From: Lentihominibacter hominis
GTDB taxonomy: Bacteria > Bacillota > Clostridia > Peptostreptococcales > Anaerovoracaceae
Assembly (NCBI RefSeq): GCF_014385065.1
Contig: NZ_JACRTA010000003.1
Location: forward strand, 248,001 to 312,000
Length of the DNA: 64,000 nt
Direction: 5' to 3'
This document shows positions 51,296 through 59,498 of the stretch, piece after piece. The first letter of the stretch is position 1. Each line of letters opens with the position of its first letter. The notes beneath the pieces were generated by a model. It was given only the letters and a program-made list of their open reading frames with translations, was not told where the DNA came from and made no database searches. Position numbers and translations under genes: made by a program.

Positions 51296-52270
51296 ATGAA
51301 AAAAAACAGACTGGGAAATACCGATTTATATGTATCACCTGTTTCCTTCGGCGTTTTGACAGTTGGAAACACACAGCTGAATCTAACTGTAGATGAAGGA
51401 GCCAAGCTAATAAAGTATGCATTTTCAAAAGGAATAAATTTTTTTGATACAGCTCAATACTATGAAACATATCCTTATCTAAAAGAAGCTTTTAAAGATA
51501 TAGATATGTCTGCAGATGCTCCGGAAAGACCTGTGATATGTACAAAAAGTCTCGATCTTTCTTATGAAGAAATGGAATATGCCGTAAAAGAGGCGCTGCG
51601 GGAAATGGATCTGGAAATCATAGACATATTTCTTCTCCATGAAGTACGCCAGGATCCTGACTGGGATATGAGACAGGGAGCGTGGCAATGTCTTAAAGAT
51701 TATAAAGAAAAAGGAATAATAAAAGCTATCGGTATATCCACTCATCACATTGATGTCACAGAAAAAATGGCTTCAATTCCCGAATGTGACGTTGTTTTTC
51801 CCCTTATAAATTTTGCCGGCCTGGGCATAAGAAAAGGTTCCGGTCACGGAACGCCGGAGGAAATGGCTGCAGCTATCGAAAAATGCGCCGATGCAGGAAA
51901 AGGTGTTTTCGCTATGAAAGCGTTTGGAGGAGGCAATCTGACAGGTCAGTATCAAAAATCACTGGAATACGTTTCCTCACTCAAAGGGATAGACTCCATC
52001 ATGGTGGGAATCGGTAAAAAAGAAGAGATAGACAGGCTTGTATCGTTTGCAGAAGGCACTCTTCCTTGTGATTATCAGCCCGATATAAGCAGTAAAAAAA
52101 TCCACATCGATCCAGGTGACTGTGAAGGATGTGGATCCTGTATAACGCGATGCCCCAACAAAGCTATAGGATGGAACGAAAACGGAATAGCTCAGGTAAA
52201 TCATCAGATATGTCTAACATGCGGATACTGCGCTCCTGTCTGTCCCGTAAGAGCTATAATAATGTATTAA
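51296..52270 (+). CDS. Aldo/keto reductase with C-terminal 4Fe-4S ferredoxin domain
   Basis: A 324-residue oxidoreductase. The N-terminal TIM barrel is aldo/keto reductase: [12 protein letters not shown] carries the Asp and Tyr, ICTKS the Lys and LLHEV the His of the catalytic tetrad. From about residue 270 a ferredoxin domain has [12 protein letters not shown] and [12 protein letters not shown], two 4Fe-4S sites. Such fusions are typical of anaerobic Clostridia; the electron partner and substrate are unknown. AGAGGAGG precedes ATG 51296. Its TAA shares the bases TTAA with the ridA stop on the other strand. Confidence 0.92.
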   Translation: MKKNRLGNTDLYVSPVSFGVLTVGNTQLNLTVDEGAKLIKYAFSKGINFFDTAQYYETYPYLKEAFKDIDMSADAPERPVICTKSLDLSYEEMEYAVKEALREMDLEIIDIFLLHEVRQDPDWDMRQGAWQCLKDYKEKGIIKAIGISTHHIDVTEKMASIPECDVVFPLINFAGLGIRKGSGHGTPEEMAAAIEKCADAGKGVFAMKAFGGGNLTGQYQKSLEYVSSLKGIDSIMVGIGKKEEIDRLVSFAEGTLPCDYQPDISSKKIHIDPGDCEGCGSCITRCPNKAIGWNENGIAQVNHQICLTCGYCAPVCPVRAIIMY

Positions 52271-52647
52271 AGAATCGCTATCACTTCTATTTCACACAGA
52301 GCGTTTTTAGGAAGCGATTTGACAGCGACACATGATCTTGCCGGCTTTTCTGTAAAATATCTTGAATACACTTCATTGAAGTCGGCAAAATCATTCATGT
52401 CACTCAAGAAACACATTGTCTTTATGACATTTTTCATATTAGTTCCGGCTTCTTCAACAACTGCAGTGATATTCTTCATAACTCTGTCAGCTTGCTCCTT
52501 AATATCACCTTCCACAATTTCACCTGTAGCCGGATCAAGTGGTATCTGTCCCGATGTATATACAACACCATTTGCAATTATAGCCTGTGAATAAGGACCT
52601 ACGGCAGCAGGAGCCTTATCAGTATGAATTTTTTTTATAGTACTCAT
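52267..52647 (-). CDS. ridA: RidA family enamine/imine deaminase
   Basis: A 126-residue RidA/YjgF protein that hydrolyses reactive 2-aminoacrylate-type enamines released by PLP enzymes such as threonine ammonia-lyase. Typical blocks: [23 protein letters not shown], and near the end the catalytic Arg in [27 protein letters not shown] precedes ATG 52647. It lies downstream of mnmA, with a tandem hairpin array filling the gap, and the last hairpin of the array abuts the ribosome site. Confidence 0.95.
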   Translation of the reverse strand: MSTIKKIHTDKAPAAVGPYSQAIIANGVVYTSGQIPLDPATGEIVEGDIKEQADRVMKNITAVVEEAGTNMKNVIKTMCFLSDMNDFADFNEVYSRYFTEKPARSCVAVKSLPKNALCEIEVIAIL

Positions 52648-52654
52648 AACCTCT

Positions 52655-52792
52655 CCTTTCATATATTTGATCGTTTTAACGATCATCTAGGTATACCCTT
52701 GCGGTATTTCATATATTTGATCGTTTTAACGATCATTTAGGTATACCCTTGTGGTATTTCATATATTTGATCGTTTTAATGATCAAATATAT
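52655..52792 (-). repeat. Tandem hairpin array 2 (3 hairpins, 50-bp period) in the mnmA-ridA gap
   Basis: Read on the minus strand. Hairpin 1 is a perfect 12-bp stem (ATATATTTGATC/GATCAAATATAT, 52761-52792) reaching the mnmA stop codon. Hairpins 2 and 3 are TGATCGTT-AA-AACGATCA at 52718-52735 and 52668-52685. Each of the first two is followed by ATATGAA and then a small stem ATACC-gcaag-GGTAT (or acaag) and CCTARA. After hairpin 3 the sequence is ATATGAAAGGAG, the ridA ribosome site. The layout and orientation copy array 1 at 18698-18881, with different stem bases. Confidence 0.9.
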
Positions 52793-53838
52793 TACGCTTT
52801 TGTAATAAATCCTCCCCCTATAACAAGATCGCCTTTATAAAACACTATAGATTGCCCTGGTGTTGCCGCACGTTGAGGTTCTTCAAAAATTGTTTTTATT
52901 TTGCCGTCTGTCAAACGCTTAAGATGTGCTCTGGCAGGCATGGCCGCATATCTTATCTTCGCTGTCACATCATCAGAACTCAGAAAATCCTCATTTACGA
53001 TAATATTATGATCAGAAATAATTTCATTTTTAAAGAGATCCTCGTTATTTCCAAGTATTATATTGTTATTTTCACTATCTATAGATGTAACAAATGCAGG
53101 TTTGCCCAACGCTATTCCCAAGCCTTTACGCTGGCCTATAGTATAATTCAATATCCCTTGATGTTCTCCAAGCATATTACCATATCTGTCTGTAAACTTT
53201 CCTTTAGGCGTTTTGAATCCTTTTCTCTTCAAAAAATCCTTATAATTGTCTTCTTCTGATATAAAACAGATTTCCTGGCTATCCTTTGCCTCTGAATTAT
53301 TTAGAGATCTGGATCTGGCCAGTTGTCTCACATGTTCTTTTTCTTCAACATCATTAAGAGGAAGAATAAGCCTTGATATGATATTCTGATCAAGTCTGTA
53401 AAGCATATAGGATTGATCTTTCTTAATATTGTACGCCCTTCTTACATACCATCTTCCGCTTTCATAATATGTATCAGCATAGTGTCCTGTAGCTATATAA
53501 TAAGCATCTCTTTCATCAGCTGCTTCTGTAAGTGTTTTGAACTTTATGGCAGGATTGCATACTATGCAGGGATTAGGCGTTCTGCCTGCCATATACTCGC
53601 TGCAGAAATTTTTTATAACTATATCTTCAAATTCACAACTGACATCCTTGTAAATAAAATCTATCCCAAGCTCCTGCGCTGCCGTTTCTGCTCTTTTTCG
53701 TCCCTCATCAGAATTAGTCTGCGATCCAAATATATCAAAATAAAGCCCTGTGACCTTATATCCTTTTTCTTTAAGCAATAAAGCGGCAGCAGTACTGTCC
53801 ACGCCGCCGCTTAGGCCTAAAATTACTTTATTCTTCAT
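52792..53838 (-). CDS. mnmA: tRNA 2-thiouridine synthase MnmA
   Basis: Sulphurates U34 of tRNAs for Lys, Glu and Gln (348 residues). The PP-loop is GLSGGVDSTAAALLL; the first catalytic Cys is in TPNPCIVCNPAIKF and the second in SQEICFISEED; the C-terminal beta domain has AATPGQSIVFY. The start is ATG 53838 by comparison with the family, or ATG 53847, which is nearer to GAGG. It overlaps the end of nifU and uses sulphur from the cysteine desulfurase encoded two genes upstream. Confidence 0.95.
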   Translation of the reverse strand: MKNKVILGLSGGVDSTAAALLLKEKGYKVTGLYFDIFGSQTNSDEGRKRAETAAQELGIDFIYKDVSCEFEDIVIKNFCSEYMAGRTPNPCIVCNPAIKFKTLTEAADERDAYYIATGHYADTYYESGRWYVRRAYNIKKDQSYMLYRLDQNIISRLILPLNDVEEKEHVRQLARSRSLNNSEAKDSQEICFISEEDNYKDFLKRKGFKTPKGKFTDRYGNMLGEHQGILNYTIGQRKGLGIALGKPAFVTSIDSENNNIILGNNEDLFKNEIISDHNIIVNEDFLSSDDVTAKIRYAAMPARAHLKRLTDGKIKTIFEEPQRAATPGQSIVFYKGDLVIGGGFITKA

Positions 53839-54277
53839 CAATGTCATGATGGTGATCCTCTTCAGCATCAGGGTCAAAGCCCTCAAGCCCTTTATATATC
53901 TTGCCATGCTTTTGAGCATAGTCATATATTGCCGCTTTTATAGCATGCTCTGCCAATACCGAACAGTGTATTTTTACAGCAGGAAGACCCCCAAGTTCTT
54001 CAATTATCTTCTTATTGGAAAGCTCTAAAGCTTCTTCCACACTCATTCCTATTATCATATCTGTAGCCATGCTGGATGAGGCTATAGCGCTGCCGCATCC
54101 AAATGTTTTAAATTTAGCGTCTGTTATCTTATCGTTTTCATCCACCTTGATGGACATCTGCATCATATCTCCGCATACAGGGCTTCCATAAGTGCCTATA
54201 CCATCAGCGTCTTCTATCTGACCTACATTATGAGGATTCATAAAATGTTCCATTACTTTATCGTTATATAATGCCAT
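53828..54277 (-). CDS. nifU: Iron-sulfur cluster scaffold protein, NifU/IscU type
   Basis: Scaffold for Fe-S assembly (149 residues). The three cluster Cys are in GSPVCGDMMQM, KTFGCGSAIASSS and VKIHCSVLAEHA. The C-terminal tail is acidic with a His run (EEDHHHDIDEE), perhaps for metal binding. It starts 4 bases after the cysteine desulfurase gene, which supplies the sulphur. Confidence 0.95.
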   Translation of the reverse strand: MALYNDKVMEHFMNPHNVGQIEDADGIGTYGSPVCGDMMQMSIKVDENDKITDAKFKTFGCGSAIASSSMATDMIIGMSVEEALELSNKKIIEELGGLPAVKIHCSVLAEHAIKAAIYDYAQKHGKIYKGLEGFDPDAEEDHHHDIDEE

Positions 54278-54281
54278 GATA

Positions 54282-55451
54282 CTACCATCCTTCCTGTCCC
54301 GTTACCGGCGACAATTCTCTCAATCTTTCTACAATTTTTATCAATACATCTACAGTATAATCAATATCCTCTTTTGTGGTAAAATCTCCTACAGTGAATC
54401 TGACTGTGCCGTTCATTTTCGTAATTGAAACGCCTATAGCTTCCAGAACATGAGAAGGGACAAGAGATTTAGATGAACATGCCGAGCCTGTCGAAACACT
54501 TATGCCGTTTGCATCAAGCATAAGCAATATAGCTTCTCCCTCTATATAATCAAAAGAAACGTTCAAATTACCCGGATGCCTCTGTTCTTTAGGTCCATTC
54601 AGCTGCACACCTGTAATATTCTCCTCTATCTTTTTCCAGAAATAATCCCGGAGTTTGCTGCTGTGTTCAATATGATTCTCCAGATTTTTTCCTGCCAGTT
54701 CAGCTGCCTTTCCAAATCCGGCAATCCCTGCCAAATTCTCTGTTCCGGCTCTCCTTTTGCTCTCCTGGGCACCTCCATGCATAAAACTCGATATCTTAAG
54801 ACCTGATCTTGTATAGAGAGCGCCAACTCCCTTAGGTCCGTATATTTTATGGGCTGATATAGACAGAAAATCTACTCCGAGTTCTTTTACATCTATAGGA
54901 ACGTTTCCCAGAGCCTGCACTGCGTCTGTATGGAAAAGAACCCCGTGATCTTTTGCAACAGCTGCCAGTTCTTTTATAGGTTCTATAGTGCCTATTTCAT
55001 TGTTTACCATCATAATACTTATCAGAATAGTATCTTCTCTTATGGCTTTCTCAAGAGCTTCCGGTTTCACAAACCCTTCGCTGTCCACATCAAGATAAGT
55101 TACTTCAAATCCTTGCTTTTCAAGATACTGACATGTATGAAGTACTGCATGATGTTCTATTTTAGTAGTTATTATATGCTTTCCTTTATTTTTTAAGGTA
55201 TCGGCAGTTCCTTCAAGTACCCAGTTATCGGATTCTGTTCCGCACGATGTAAAAAATATTTCTCTCGGCTCTGCATTTATAAGCCCGGCAACTCTTCTTC
55301 TTGCCTCCTCAAGGCCATCTTTCGCATCCAGTCCTTGACTGTAAAGACTGGAAGGATTCCCATACCTTTCAGTATAATAAGGAATCATTTCTTTTACGAC
55401 CTCGTCTTTGACAGGTGTCGTTGCTGAGTAATCCAGATATACCTGCTTCAT
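54282..55451 (-). CDS. nifS: Cysteine desulfurase, NifS type
   Basis: PLP enzyme that takes sulphur from cysteine for Fe-S clusters and tRNA thiolation (389 residues). The PLP lysine is in SISAHKIYGPKGVGAL and the persulfide Cys in STGSACSSKS; YLDYSATTPV at the start and HTDAVQALG are signature blocks. AAGGAG precedes ATG 55451. First gene of nifS-nifU-mnmA(-ridA). Confidence 0.96.
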   Translation of the reverse strand: MKQVYLDYSATTPVKDEVVKEMIPYYTERYGNPSSLYSQGLDAKDGLEEARRRVAGLINAEPREIFFTSCGTESDNWVLEGTADTLKNKGKHIITTKIEHHAVLHTCQYLEKQGFEVTYLDVDSEGFVKPEALEKAIREDTILISIMMVNNEIGTIEPIKELAAVAKDHGVLFHTDAVQALGNVPIDVKELGVDFLSISAHKIYGPKGVGALYTRSGLKISSFMHGGAQESKRRAGTENLAGIAGFGKAAELAGKNLENHIEHSSKLRDYFWKKIEENITGVQLNGPKEQRHPGNLNVSFDYIEGEAILLMLDANGISVSTGSACSSKSLVPSHVLEAIGVSITKMNGTVRFTVGDFTTKEDIDYTVDVLIKIVERLRELSPVTGQEGW

Positions 55452-55508
55452 GATAACACTCCTTTTATATTAAAATTATGTATCTTAAATTTGCTTTTCT
55501 GGGTTTAT

Positions 55509-55535
55509 ATTATACCATTTTAATGTAGATTGCAA
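55509..55535 (-). promoter_or_regulatory. Promoter of the nifS-nifU-mnmA operon (extended -10)
   Basis: On the minus strand TATAAT (55509-55514) is preceded by TGG (extended -10), with TTGCAA 15 bp further upstream (55530-55535). A TTGACA at 55543-55548 is too far away to be its -35. Confidence 0.65.
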
Positions 55536-55586
55536 CACGTTTTGTCAACAAAAAGAAATATTTTCCTATTATTTTAGTAGGTAAAT

Positions 55587-56042
55587 TCACTTATCTTGTA
55601 TTTCAAAGGAAATAAGCTTATATTCACCACTGTCTACATCAACACCTATATGATACTCACATGTTTCATCATACACGCCTTCCATCCCTGATACTGTCCA
55701 TTTTATCTTACCATAAAATGTCATGCGGTCATAAATATTACTTTTCCTTTCCAATTTAATAATGTCCATTCTTTCTATCTTGTCCAGATCTGTATTGCGA
55801 TATTCTGATAACGCATTGATATCGTCACTGTAAAGTTTATCTTTTTCTATTTTTTTTAGTTGTTCTTTTCCTTCTTCGTATGTGATCTTCCCAAACAGCA
55901 CATTTTCCATTATGAAACTTCTTTTTTCCAAAAGCTTTCTGACTGTTCCGTTCTCTCTGCTTTCGGCAGCCCCCATAAGAGCCAGTCCCACTACGCAAAC
56001 TGCAGCGGCTGTAATTATCCATTTAAGATATCTCTTTTTCAT
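55587..56042 (-). CDS. Hypothetical exported or membrane-anchored protein
   Basis: A 151-residue protein I do not recognise. A basic start (MKKRYLKW) and a hydrophobic helix (about 9-26) form a signal anchor; after this a helical, charged region (residues 30-95) leads to a small beta-rich C-terminal part (WTVSGMEGVYDETCEYHIGVDVDSGEYK). AAGGGG precedes ATG 56042. It lies alone, between the nifS promoter and the ynzC terminator. A role at the cell surface is the most that can be said. Confidence 0.75.
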   Translation of the reverse strand: MKKRYLKWIITAAAVCVVGLALMGAAESRENGTVRKLLEKRSFIMENVLFGKITYEEGKEQLKKIEKDKLYSDDINALSEYRNTDLDKIERMDIIKLERKSNIYDRMTFYGKIKWTVSGMEGVYDETCEYHIGVDVDSGEYKLISFEIQDK

Positions 56043-56093
56043 GTTTACCCCTTATTTTCATGATTTAATGATATTTTTTTTACATATTACAAT

Positions 56094-56124
56094 AAAAAAG
56101 GCGAGAAACATGATGTTTCCCGCC
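56094..56124 (-). terminator. Terminator of the DUF896 gene
   Basis: GGCGAGAAACA (56100-56110) and TGTTTCCCGCC (56114-56124) pair over 11 bp with one mismatch; TTTTTT follows on the minus strand. Confidence 0.83.
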
Positions 56125-56136
56125 GTCATTAAAAGA

Positions 56137-56364
56137 CTAATTTTGTCTGTTTTTTTGTTCCTTTATTTCTTTAAGTTCTTCCTCTGACAAATCTTCCACG
56201 AATTTAACTCTGCTGAGATGGCCTTTAAAGTGTTCTCTGAATTTTTCTATATATTCTTTTCTCAACTGTTGCTGTTCGGCTTTTTCTTCTGCTGTAAGCC
56301 CCTCGCTTGTCTTTGATTTCTTGGCAAGTTGATTTATTCTGTCTATTTTTTCCTTTTTAAGCAT
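56137..56364 (-). CDS. DUF896 family protein (YnzC-like)
   Basis: A 75-residue helical protein of the DUF896/YnzC family: KIDRINQLAKKSKTSEGL, then TAEEKAEQQQLRKEYIEKFREHF and a charged tail. In Bacillus ynzC belongs to the SOS operon yneA-yneB-ynzC; here the YneA-like gene is 20 kb away. GGAGG sits five bases before ATG 56364. The molecular function is unknown. Confidence 0.9.
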   Translation of the reverse strand: MLKKEKIDRINQLAKKSKTSEGLTAEEKAEQQQLRKEYIEKFREHFKGHLSRVKFVEDLSEEELKEIKEQKNRQN

Positions 56365-56381
56365 GGCATCCTCCATATATA

Positions 56382-56398
56382 ATCATTTACTAAATGAT
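56382..56398. promoter_or_regulatory. 17-bp perfect palindrome over the -10 of the ynzC-like gene
   Basis: ATCATTTACTAAATGAT, two 8-bp arms around a central C, overlapping the -10 box (56394-56399) of the gene. This is the size and place of a repressor operator. It does not match the LexA core. Confidence 0.6.
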
Positions 56399-56422
56399 AT
56401 CTAATGGGTCAGCGCATGTCAA
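56394..56422 (-). promoter_or_regulatory. SigA promoter of the ynzC-like gene
   Basis: On the minus strand TTGACA (56417-56422), 17 bp, TATCAT (56394-56399). The leader is about 24 nt. Confidence 0.75.
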
Positions 56423-56441
56423 CATAATTCCCAAATTAAAG

Positions 56442-56470
56442 ATGACTTTTAACTATATGTATGTTAGAAT
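56442..56470 (+). promoter_or_regulatory. Promoter of fabF (extended -10)
   Basis: ATGACT (56442-56447), 17 bp, TAGAAT (56465-56470) preceded by TGT (extended -10); 40 bp before the ATG. Confidence 0.6.
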
Positions 56471-56509
56471 ATAAACAATTGGCAAATTTTCGGGAGGAAA
56501 TTATACGAA

Positions 56510-57775
56510 ATGAAAAACTTGGTAATTACAGGCTTGGGAGCAGTTACTCCCATAGGAATAGGTGTCGATAACTACTGGCAAGGAATTCTGGATATGAAAT
56601 GCGGAATAGAAAAGATAACGAGATTTCATGATGAGGATATTCCTATTACAATAGCCGGAGAAGTAAAAGATTTCGACCCTAAAAATTATATGTCGCCTAA
56701 ACTGACTAAAGAAACCGGAACTTTTATTCAATTCGCATATGCTTCTGCAAAAGAAGCCATTAAGCAGAGTAATATAGATATAGATTCCCAACCAGACCGA
56801 ATCGGAATAGTAATGGCTACAGCTCTCAGCGGTACATCAATAATTGCAGATACCGAAAGAGCTTACAGTGTTGACGGGAAAAAGAGGGTTAGCCCCCGTT
56901 TTCTTCCCAAAATTCTGGGCAATTTAGGTGCTGCTCAGATAGCTATTTCTTACGGGATACACGGACCGAGCTTTACCGTGAGTACAGCCTGCTCATCAGG
57001 AGGCGATGCCATCTGTATGGCTGCCATGCTTCTGAATTCAGGAGAAGCCGATGTCATGCTGGTAGTAGGAGGAGAAAGCGCACATTGCCCTATAATAATG
57101 TCAACTCTTGCTCAGGCTAAAGCATTGTCTAAAAATACAGATCCAAAATCCGCATGCAGACCTTTTGATGCAGACAGAGACGGTTTCGTCATGGGAGAAG
57201 GCGGAGGAGCTATAGTTTTGGAAACAGAAGAACATGCAAAAAAGAGAAATGCAAAAGTATTATGCAGTCTCGCCGGTTATGGAAACAATACCGATGCATA
57301 TCATGTAACTTCACCCAGACCGGATGGAAGCGGCGCTGTTGAATGTATGATCAGCGCACTGAAAAAGGCCGGTATGAAACCGGAGGATATAGACTATATC
57401 AATACACATGGAACCTCAACACCTGTTGGCGACCCCATAGAAGTCAAAGCTATAAAGACTTTGTTTGGATGGAAAAATCACGAAAACCCGATGCCGGAAG
57501 AATTAAAAGCTAAAATACCTCCCGTAAGTTCAACCAAGGGAAATACAGGTCATCTTATGGGAGCTGGGGGCATAACAGAAATCATAGCCTGCATCAAAGC
57601 TATAGAAACCGGAATACTCCCTCCGACCCTTAACTATAAAACACCTGACCCTTTATGCGATCTTGATTTTGTTTCCGAAGGTCCTCGAAAAGTTAAAATT
57701 AACACAGCAATGTCAAATGCTCTCGGTTTTGGAGGTCAAAATTCAAGTATTATAGTAAAAAAATATACAAAATAG
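56510..57775 (+). CDS. fabF: Beta-ketoacyl-ACP synthase II
   Basis: Condensing enzyme (421 residues) extending acyl-ACP with malonyl-ACP. The nucleophile Cys is in VSTACSSGGDAI (about residue 161); the two His are in NTHGTSTPVGDP and STKGNTGHLMGAGG; GFVMGEGGGAIVLE is also typical. GGGAGG stands 12 bases before ATG 56510. Unlike usual Firmicutes fab clusters, this gene stands alone with its own promoter and terminator, so it could be a second, specialised synthase. Confidence 0.93.
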   Translation: MKNLVITGLGAVTPIGIGVDNYWQGILDMKCGIEKITRFHDEDIPITIAGEVKDFDPKNYMSPKLTKETGTFIQFAYASAKEAIKQSNIDIDSQPDRIGIVMATALSGTSIIADTERAYSVDGKKRVSPRFLPKILGNLGAAQIAISYGIHGPSFTVSTACSSGGDAICMAAMLLNSGEADVMLVVGGESAHCPIIMSTLAQAKALSKNTDPKSACRPFDADRDGFVMGEGGGAIVLETEEHAKKRNAKVLCSLAGYGNNTDAYHVTSPRPDGSGAVECMISALKKAGMKPEDIDYINTHGTSTPVGDPIEVKAIKTLFGWKNHENPMPEELKAKIPPVSSTKGNTGHLMGAGGITEIIACIKAIETGILPPTLNYKTPDPLCDLDFVSEGPRKVKINTAMSNALGFGGQNSSIIVKKYTK

Positions 57776-57815
57776 CAAAAAGGCTTACTACTCGCAATGA
57801 GTGATAAGCCTTTCT
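57776..57815. terminator. Bidirectional terminator between fabF and phoR
   Basis: AAAGGCTTA (57779-57787) and TAAGCCTTT (57805-57813) form a 9-bp stem with an inner ACTC/GAGT extension. T-rich tails occur on both strands, so it serves fabF and the converging pst-pho operon. Confidence 0.85.
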
Positions 57816-57845
57816 TTATTTAAATCAAAATCAAGAAATTTTATA

Positions 57846-59498
57846 TTAATGAGGAAATGTCACAATCATTTTTGTTCCTATCCCTTCTGCGCTTTCTACC
57901 TTTATCGTTCCTCCCATATGAGATACGGCATGTTTTACTATAGAAAGACCCAGACCTGTTCCGTCTACTTGCTGGCAGTGGCTTTCATCGACTCGGAAAA
58001 ATCTTTCGAAAATCCTTTCTTTATATTCAAACGGGATGCCTATTCCTGTATCTTCCACCGTCAGTGTTACTCCCTCATGGAGATCCCTGACGTATATTAT
58101 GACTGAACCGTTTTCTTTATTGTATTTTATAGCATTATCGCAGAGATTATATACAATCTCACTGCATAGAGAAGGTATTCCGTTTATAAATGCATGCTCC
58201 CCTTCCATGAAAATCTGCACATTTCTTTCTTCTGCTTTCATAGACAGTCGTTCCACCACACTTTTGACTGTTTCAAGTAAATCTATTCGCGCATATTCCT
58301 CCGGAAAAGAATCTTCATCAAGTTTTGAAAGCTTGATGATATCTTCTATAAGATTTATCATACGTCCGGATTCTTCCTTTATATTTTTTCCAAAACTCTT
58401 TACATCTGCCTGCTTGACAATTCCTTCCGCCATCATATCAGAAACACCATATATAGTAGTGAGAGGCGTCTTTAATTCATGAGATACATTGGATGTAAAT
58501 TCTCTTCTCAGTCTTTCCCTCTGCTCTTTCTCTGTAACATCTACTATTATTATGACAGCTCCTGCGATCTTATCTTTTTCTGTAACAGGATTCGCAATTA
58601 TCTCATAATGTCTGTTTTTCAGTTCAAGCGGCTGCTCATTATGTCTTCCCGAAAGAGCTTCTTCCACAGAATTTCTGAAGCCCTCACTCCTATTTAGTTC
58701 AAAAGCAGTATGAGGCGTCTCTGTTCCCGGATCTCCCAAAAGACGGATAACCGCTTTATTATATGATAAGATCTCCATATTTTTATCAATAAGAAGAAAT
58801 CCTTCACTCATATTTTCTGTGATGGTTATAAACTCATTTTGCTGTCTTTTCATCTCTTCTAACTGCATATTGATATGCCTGCTCTGACTTCTTATTTTCT
58901 CAATCAGTGGCGCCAGCTCAGGATAAGGCTCTTCCGTCTCCTCATTATTTAAATCCATATCGTTCACAGGAGCAACTATTTTTTTTGCCGCTTTTTTTGA
59001 AATCACATAAGCTATGATTATTATAACTATCATTATCAATACAAAAGGACCTATTATCCCTTTCAGCAGCAATACTGCCATACTTTGCTGCTGAGCAATC
59101 CTAAGTATATTTCCATTATCAAGTTTCGTTGCATAATAAACCGTTTTTGTCGAAAGAGTATCTGAATATCTTACTGCATATGCTTCGCCCTTTTCCCGTG
59201 CTCCTGCAATTTCTTCACGATCCGCATGATTATCTAAGTCCTCTGCTTCGGCAAAAGAATCAAATAGAACATCTCCATCAGTATTAAGTAATGTTATTCT
59301 ATTTTTTATATTTCCTATACTTTTCAGAAAATCCTCATCTTTCTGTACTTCCTGGGAAAGAATCGAAGCCTCTTCTTTCAATTCTTTTTCTATTATTCCT
59401 CCGAAATACCCATACAGCACATATGATATGCAGCTCATACATATCAGTAATACTGCGACAGATACAGCAAGAATACTTTTGAATATTCTCTTAGTCAT
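57846..59498 (-). CDS. phoR: Phosphate-regulon sensor histidine kinase
   Basis: Membrane sensor kinase, 550 residues. One helix at the N-terminus (about 8-30), an extracellular segment to about 145, a second helix (about 145-167), then a PAS domain (about 220-330: ITENMSEGFLLIDKNMEILSYN), HisKA with the phospho-His in NVSHELKTPLTT, and the ATPase with NLCDNAIKYN, DTGIGIP and GTGLGLSIVKH. It overlaps the response regulator by 8 bases. Gene context (pst genes, phoU) supports a role in phosphate sensing. Confidence 0.92.
   Translation of the reverse strand: MTKRIFKSILAVSVAVLLICMSCISYVLYGYFGGIIEKELKEEASILSQEVQKDEDFLKSIGNIKNRITLLNTDGDVLFDSFAEAEDLDNHADREEIAGAREKGEAYAVRYSDTLSTKTVYYATKLDNGNILRIAQQQSMAVLLLKGIIGPFVLIMIVIIIIAYVISKKAAKKIVAPVNDMDLNNEETEEPYPELAPLIEKIRSQSRHINMQLEEMKRQQNEFITITENMSEGFLLIDKNMEILSYNKAVIRLLGDPGTETPHTAFELNRSEGFRNSVEEALSGRHNEQPLELKNRHYEIIANPVTEKDKIAGAVIIIVDVTEKEQRERLRREFTSNVSHELKTPLTTIYGVSDMMAEGIVKQADVKSFGKNIKEESGRMINLIEDIIKLSKLDEDSFPEEYARIDLLETVKSVVERLSMKAEERNVQIFMEGEHAFINGIPSLCSEIVYNLCDNAIKYNKENGSVIIYVRDLHEGVTLTVEDTGIGIPFEYKERIFERFFRVDESHCQQVDGTGLGLSIVKHAVSHMGGTIKVESAEGIGTKMIVTFPH

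Noticed and set aside
52655..52792. CRISPR or insertion-sequence remnant
   Set aside because: Units are near-identical without spacers, no transposase or terminal repeats are seen, and the last hairpin runs into a ribosome site.
55543..55548. TTGACA as -35 for nifS
   Set aside because: It is 28 bp from the TATAAT, far too long for a SigA spacer; an extended -10 with TTGCAA is more likely.
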